In this document: piece by piece, positions 58,936 to 63,029 of the stretch
How positions within the stretch are numbered: the first letter of the stretch is position 1
How the letters are laid out: each line of letters begins with the position of its first letter
Source of the DNA: Bacteroidales bacterium
Lineage (GTDB): Bacteria > Bacteroidota > Bacteroidia > Bacteroidales > UBA932
Assembly (NCBI GenBank): GCA_017469845.1
Contig: JAFUFP010000014.1
Location: forward strand, 1 to 63,029
Reading direction: 5' to 3'
Length of the DNA: 63,029 nt
Translations under genes and position numbers: made by a program
The notes under the pieces: generated by a model
Told to the model about the DNA's origin: nothing
The model's database searches: none
Seen by the model: only the letters and a program-made list of their open reading frames with translations

Positions 58936-59688
58936 TTATCTGGAAGTCAGGCGCTTGGCTTCCCTTTTCGCTTTTCTCATGTCCTTTGCGAATTCCCTGT
59001 CGGAATGGATGACGGACACCACTGCCGAAGTCGACACCCTCGCCGCCTGGACATCGCTCGCATAGTGGTAACCCACTATCACGCGGCTTTCGCCGTACTC
59101 ATATCCGACCGACAGGACTTCATTTGCCCTGTCGGGGAAAAGTTCACTCAATATAAGGGCGAAAGACCATCCCCTCGTCGAATGTCCCGAAGGGTATGAA
59201 GCGCTTCCGGTGTATGACGCTTCCATCTCCGGAACTCCGGTAGGCTCCTTGAACTCATCAAATGGGCGCACCCTCTTGTAGTGGTCTTTGGCTTTTCTCG
59301 TGGCCGCCCTCGCTGTGGCGCTCGTCTTACTCAGAAGCCGGCATATCGCGGGGGTGGTGTCATAAGAAAGGGTCACTCCGACAGCCGGGGAGAAAATCGA
59401 GCAGAGGTACGAAAAGTCACTGTTCGCATCTTCGCGCGCCCTCTTTCCCCTCTCGGTATCACGGACGGACTTTCCCCACTGGTAATACGCCAGATCCCCG
59501 ACGAACAGGGAATTGTTCGGTTTGTTCGGGGCAGGGAGGTATTCTTTGGCGTCGGGGAGCGCCTCTTCCGTCATGTAGGTCGTCTTCTCGGAGCTTCCGG
59601 ATGAACTTTGCGCCGAGGCGACTACTGGTGAAATCAACAATCCGAGGACCAGAATGGCCGCTATCGGGAGGAAACGTTTCTTATCCAT
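58936..59688 (-). CDS. phoN: Class A nonspecific acid phosphatase (PAP2 superfamily)
   Basis: 250 residues with a signal peptide (to about residue 25, VASAQ). The three-part PAP2 signature is complete: KDHYKRVRPF (KxxxxxxRP), SASYPSGHST (PSGH) and ESRVIVGYHYASD (SRxxxxxHxxxD). The N-terminal LPAPNKPNNSLFVGDLAYYQ stretch is typical of class A bacterial acid phosphatases (PhoN/PhoC). It acts in the periplasm on phosphomonoesters. Confidence 0.88.
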   Translation of the reverse strand: MDKKRFLPIAAILVLGLLISPVVASAQSSSGSSEKTTYMTEEALPDAKEYLPAPNKPNNSLFVGDLAYYQWGKSVRDTERGKRAREDANSDFSYLCSIFSPAVGVTLSYDTTPAICRLLSKTSATARAATRKAKDHYKRVRPFDEFKEPTGVPEMEASYTGSASYPSGHSTRGWSFALILSELFPDRANEVLSVGYEYGESRVIVGYHYASDVQAARVSTSAVVSVIHSDREFAKDMRKAKREAKRLTSR

Positions 59689-59764
59689 TTAAAAACTGCT
59701 TTTATCTTGCGGCACTTTAATGACCGCATCCCTGCAAATATAGTTTTTCCCGCGGAAAACAAAA

Positions 59765-59795
59765 TCTTCCCGGGAAGAAAACCTTTCCGGGAAGA
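59765..59795 (-). terminator. Terminator after aspA
   Basis: TCTTCCCGGGAA (59765-59776) pairs with TTTCCGGGAAGA (59784-59795), one mismatch near the loop. On the reverse strand a TTTTGTTTT run follows. Confidence 0.75.
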
Positions 59796-59821
59796 CAATA
59801 TCACGCCTTGTCGGCTGAGGA

Positions 59822-61234
59822 TTATTTCAGAAGGGCGTGTGATCCGAGCATCGCTACGGGATCCAGTGCCTCATCGAGTTTCTCCTTCGTCATGAGGCCT
59901 TCCTCAAGGACGATGTCGTAGACGCTGCGTCCTGTTTCAAGGGCCTTCTTCGCCACTTTGGTGCTGCCCTTGTATCCGATGTAGGGATTCAGGGCGGTGA
60001 CGATACCGATGGAGTTCTTCACCATGTCGTAGCAATGGTCGGCGTTGACGGTGATACCCTCGATGCACTTGGTACGGAGAGTGTCGATGGCGTTACGGAG
60101 CCACGTCACGCTCTCGAGGATGGACTCGGCGATGACCGGTTCCATCACGTTGAGCTGAAGCTGTCCGGCCTCAGCGGCGAAAGCCACTGTAGTGTCGTTT
60201 CCGATGACCTTGAAGCAAACCTGGTTCGTGACCTCGGGGATGACCGGATTGACTTTTCCGGGCATGATGGAAGAACCGGGAGCCATAGGAGGCAGGTTGA
60301 TTTCATGAAGACCGCAACGGGGACCGGAAGCCATCAGACGGAGGTCGTTGCATATCTTCGAGAGTTTGATCGCAAGACGCTTAAGGGCCGCAGAATAGCT
60401 CACGTACGCTCCCGTATCGGGTGTAGCCTCGACAAGGTCAGCGGCCTTTACCAGTTCATCTCCGCAGAATTCGGACATGCGGATCGTGCAGAGGTCTGCG
60501 AATCCGGGAACGGCGTTGAGACCGGTACCGATAGCGGTTCCTCCCATATTGATTTCACGGAGGAGGACGGCATTCCTCTCAAGGTTGGCGATTTCCTCCT
60601 GGAGGTTGTTCGCGAAGGCGTTGAACTCCTGTCCGGAAGTCATGGGGACAGCGTCCTGGAGCTGTGTCCTACCCATCTTGATGATGTCCTTGAACTCCTC
60701 TCCCTTCGCCCTGAATGCGGCGATCAGGTCCTCAAGGCTCTTCACCAAGTGCTTGTTCATCCTGACGAAGGTGTAACGGAAGGCCGTAGGATATGCGTCA
60801 TTGGTCGACTGCGCGCAGTTCACGTGGTCGTTCGGGGAGCAGAACTGGTATTCGCCCTTCTTGTGGCCCATGATTTCGAGGGCACGGTTGGCGATGACCT
60901 CGTTGGCGTTCATGTTCACCGATGTTCCGGCTCCGCCCTGCATCATGTCGACCGGGAACTGGTCGTGGAGTTTTCCGTCAACGATTTCACGGCAGGCAGC
61001 GATGATCGCATCGGCGATGGTCCTGTCGAGGACACCGAGTTCGGCGTTGGCCTCAGCCGCAGCCATCTTGACGTATGCGATGGAAATCACGTACTCGGGA
61101 TAATCGCACATCCTGGTATTGGAGATCCGGTAATTGTTGAGAGCCCTCTGAGTCTGCACGCCGTAATAGGCATCCGCGGGGACCTTGAGCTCACCTAGAA
61201 GGTCACTTTCGATTCTGAATTTCTTTTCAGACAT
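59822..61234 (-). CDS. aspA: Aspartate ammonia-lyase
   Basis: Deaminates L-aspartate to fumarate and ammonia. 470 residues of the fumarase II/aspartase family with signature [11 protein letters not shown] (about residues 318-328), the N-terminal [13 protein letters not shown], the [14 protein letters not shown] block and [20 protein letters not shown]. These segments fit aspartase better than fumarase C. It follows the Dcu transporter by 48 bases in the same direction. Aspartate import/succinate export with AspA feeds fumarate respiration in anaerobic Bacteroidales. Confidence 0.93.
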   Translation of the reverse strand: MSEKKFRIESDLLGELKVPADAYYGVQTQRALNNYRISNTRMCDYPEYVISIAYVKMAAAEANAELGVLDRTIADAIIAACREIVDGKLHDQFPVDMMQGGAGTSVNMNANEVIANRALEIMGHKKGEYQFCSPNDHVNCAQSTNDAYPTAFRYTFVRMNKHLVKSLEDLIAAFRAKGEEFKDIIKMGRTQLQDAVPMTSGQEFNAFANNLQEEIANLERNAVLLREINMGGTAIGTGLNAVPGFADLCTIRMSEFCGDELVKAADLVEATPDTGAYVSYSAALKRLAIKLSKICNDLRLMASGPRCGLHEINLPPMAPGSSIMPGKVNPVIPEVTNQVCFKVIGNDTTVAFAAEAGQLQLNVMEPVIAESILESVTWLRNAIDTLRTKCIEGITVNADHCYDMVKNSIGIVTALNPYIGYKGSTKVAKKALETGRSVYDIVLEEGLMTKEKLDEALDPVAMLGSHALLK

Positions 61235-61282
61235 GATAATAGTAATTTATTGGTTCTGTTAGAATTGAATTCACAAAAGGTA

Positions 61283-62614
61283 TCAATATAGAAATCCTAC
61301 AATCAGATAGCCTACCGCAATCGAGACTATCGTCGTTATGAATCCCGACAACTGGAAGGAATGGTTTATGACGTACTTCCCCACCTTGGTCGTACCCGTC
61401 CTGTCGAAATTGATCGCGGCGACTTCGGTCGGATAATTGGGGAAGAAGAAATATCCGTTCACGGCCGGGAACATGGCGACCAACGCCATCGGAGGGATTC
61501 CGAGGGCGATCCCGAGGGGATACATGGTCCTCACATCGGCAGCCTGAGAGAAGAGCATTATGCTCATGATGAAAAGCGCAATCGCGAAAAGGAACGGATA
61601 CCGGGAAACTACACCCGAAATGTGCTCCTGGAAAAATGCCATATTGCCGCTGAAGAAGGTGTCCCCCATCCATGCTATTCCGAATATTGAAACAAGCGCA
61701 TTCATTCCGGCCGCGAAGACGTTCCCACCGACAGCCTTCTTGATGTCAGCCTTACCGACGAGCAGTATCACCGCGGCCATTGACATCATCACTATCTCGA
61801 TCGTTTCGGTCATGCTGAGAGCGACTCCGCCGAAAGAAGGTCTCAACCGGGGGAAGCTGCCGAAAAGAACGACAAGGAAGACCCCCAGAAGAAATGCCAG
61901 GACTGACCATTTCGCGCGGGGATTGACGTTCTTTTCTTCAGACGGGACTTTGCCCAGTTCGGAAGGATCAAAAAGACCTTCTTTCACCCTTCTGAGGTAC
62001 TCCGGATCCTCCTCGAGAGGTTTACCGACGAAACTCTGCACGAAAGAAGCTACAAGAATCGCCACAAGCGAGGAGGGTATCGCCACTATGAGGACATCCT
62101 TCAGTTCGACACCCAGCCCACCGAGAAGGTCAGTGGATATTATCGCCGCCATCGCAGCGGATACCGGTGAACAGGTGATTCCCAGGGAAGCCGATATCGT
62201 GGACACGCTGAGCGGTCTTTCGGGACGTATCTTGGACTTGGTGGCGATCTCCGAAATGATCGGAAGAAGGGAATACGAAGTATGCGCCGTACCGGCAAGG
62301 ACACAGAACAGCCAAGTCGTTATGGGGCCGTAGTAGGTTATGTGCTCAGGATGGCGACGGAGGAATTTCGCGGCCAATCCGACCATGTAATCCAGTCCGC
62401 CGGCGGCTTGAAGGGCTGCCGCAGCCGTAATGACGGACACGATGATAAGCATCACATCCATCGGTATCTTTCCGGGAGGAAGCCCGAAAATGAACACCAG
62501 GATGAAAACACCCACCATTCCATAGATTCCCAGGCCGATGCTTCCGACCTTGGCTCCTATGAATATCATGGCGAGTACTATCACGAGCTGGATGAGAACC
62601 AGAGCAGTAGCCAT
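61283..62614 (-). CDS. dcuB: Anaerobic C4-dicarboxylate transporter (Dcu family)
   Basis: 443 residues, 10-12 hydrophobic helices. Conserved stretches include IGIYGMVGVFILVFIFGLPP near the N-terminus, GTAHTSYSLLPIISEIA, and RPERPLSVSTISASLGITCS followed by PVSAAMAA. The family exchanges aspartate, fumarate, malate and succinate. The dcuA/dcuB choice is not certain from sequence. It is the first gene of a dcu-aspA operon; its promoter lies at 62670-62677. Confidence 0.9.
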   Translation of the reverse strand: MATALVLIQLVIVLAMIFIGAKVGSIGLGIYGMVGVFILVFIFGLPPGKIPMDVMLIIVSVITAAAALQAAGGLDYMVGLAAKFLRRHPEHITYYGPITTWLFCVLAGTAHTSYSLLPIISEIATKSKIRPERPLSVSTISASLGITCSPVSAAMAAIISTDLLGGLGVELKDVLIVAIPSSLVAILVASFVQSFVGKPLEEDPEYLRRVKEGLFDPSELGKVPSEEKNVNPRAKWSVLAFLLGVFLVVLFGSFPRLRPSFGGVALSMTETIEIVMMSMAAVILLVGKADIKKAVGGNVFAAGMNALVSIFGIAWMGDTFFSGNMAFFQEHISGVVSRYPFLFAIALFIMSIMLFSQAADVRTMYPLGIALGIPPMALVAMFPAVNGYFFFPNYPTEVAAINFDRTGTTKVGKYVINHSFQLSGFITTIVSIAVGYLIVGFLY

Positions 62615-62669
62615 ATGAGTTTCAGTGTATCTTTCTCCGGAATCGGTGGTCGCGTTCCGGTTGCGAGGT

Positions 62670-62677
62670 CAAAGGTA
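62670..62677 (-). promoter_or_regulatory. -7 element for dcu-aspA
   Basis: Reverse-strand TACCTTTG, exact match, 56 bases before the dcu start codon. Confidence 0.55.
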
Positions 62678-62726
62678 ATCAAAAAAGACGGTATATCGCA
62701 TAATCACGGAAACTCTCTTCCGCTGA

Positions 62727-63029
62727 AACTACTATCTCTCAGACCTTGTCAAAAGGCAGTTGTCGGACCGTAAGGGTACCAAGTTCGAGGGGCAGTACTA
62801 CATGCACTTCAGCTATATCGACATCTACAGCCTGTCCTCATTGGGTCCGATGTCCAACATGATCTTCGTCAACCTCGACAAGATGACAAAGGAGGGTTCC
62901 GCTTTGGTCACAAAGATGGAGAAACTGTTGTTCCTCTTCAAAAAAATGCCTACTATTGCGGAAGTCCCGGTAGATATAGTCCGGGAGTTCAGCGGCATAG
63001 TCGACGACCTTGCCCTGAAGAGACTGGAC
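62727..63029 (+). pseudogene. Fragment of a possible PD-(D/E)XK/Rpn-type transposase (runs off the window)
   Basis: An open frame from a stop at 62724-62726 to the right edge with no proper start. It reads YYLSDLVKRQLSDRKGTKFE, YMHFSYIDIYSLSSLG, then TKMEKLLFLFKKMPTIAEVP and ends mid-protein. The order (a strand of Y/F/I residues, a short gap, then a helix with LLFLFKKM-like and MPTIAEVP-like segments) resembles the C-terminal half of the PD-(D/E)XK nuclease-family transposases abundant in Bacteroidales. The N-terminal nuclease motifs are absent. The identification is tentative. Confidence 0.4.

Noticed and set aside
60820..60840. Second parS-like CACGTG inside aspA
   Set aside because: Only TTCACGTGG is shared, which is too short, and it lies in conserved coding sequence.
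60035..61198. 387-codon open frame antisense to aspA
   Set aside because: Same reason: shadow of a strongly conserved gene, with no domain or start context.
1..63029. CRISPR arrays, tRNA or rRNA genes
   Set aside because: No regularly spaced repeats of CRISPR size and no cloverleaf or rRNA signature sequence were noticed by reading. The integrase is not next to a tRNA gene.

Overview
This window looks like part of a Bacteroidales (Bacteroidota) chromosome. Many genes are preceded by the Bacteroidota -7 element (TAnnTTTG, in several places with TTTG 19-20 bases upstream). Shine-Dalgarno sequences are mostly absent. The content also fits: DUF5683 protein, PepSY-like lipoprotein, TPR-membrane-HTH regulator, C-terminal fragment of a TonB-dependent receptor. 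The backbone is moderately GC-rich with frequent AGG arginine codons, as in uncultured gut or rumen Bacteroidales, but I cannot name a genus from this sequence alone.

Backbone 1 (about 1-13,070): priA, then a co-directional block parA-parB-DUF5683-mltD-hpt-adk, an SGNH hydrolase, manC (reverse), aqpZ, a small lipoprotein, folE (reverse) and a DUF2795 protein.

Island A (about 13,094-32,996) is bounded by copies of GTTTCCCTATTTGC (two at the left, one with a single mismatch at the right). It carries a full-length tyrosine integrase, several small mobile-element genes, a divergent XRE-repressor/DUF2693 switch and a catalytic-domain-only tyrosine recombinase. A six-gene type I restriction-modification operon follows: hsdM, hsdS, a membrane coiled-coil protein, hsdR, a DUF262-HNH nuclease and a second membrane protein. 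Next come two paralogous lipoproteins and a TonB-C-domain protein, and finally replication/excision-type genes, one of them interrupted by an in-frame amber codon. The 3' end of the short recombinase plus its terminator is repeated on the far side of the restriction and lipoprotein genes.

Island B (about 33,000-46,360) is a patchwork punctuated by four same-orientation copies of an unfamiliar intergenic repeat (TGATAATCA, then TTTAACGAGGAAGA, then two stem-loops). Between the copies lie gene wreckage (AlbA_2-type, TonB-receptor and Fic fragments), a yefM-yoeB toxin-antitoxin pair with a palindromic operator, an outer-membrane beta-barrel gene beside a TPR membrane regulator, an IS110-family element with a candidate bridge-RNA stem-loop, a membrane LytTR regulator, a large lipoprotein and a probable immunity-type protein.

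Backbone 2 (about 46,600-63,029): a histidine acid phosphatase, a metallophosphoesterase, a small lipoprotein, and a hexuronate-catabolism cluster. In that cluster lacI-kdgK-eda reads left and esterase-uxaC-exuT reads right, from an intergenic region holding a perfect 16-bp LacI-type operator. Then follow a PepSY-like protein, pgeF (yfiH), a class A acid phosphatase, and dcu-aspA for C4-dicarboxylate/aspartate-fumarate metabolism. The window ends inside a fragment that may come from a PD-(D/E)XK-type transposase.
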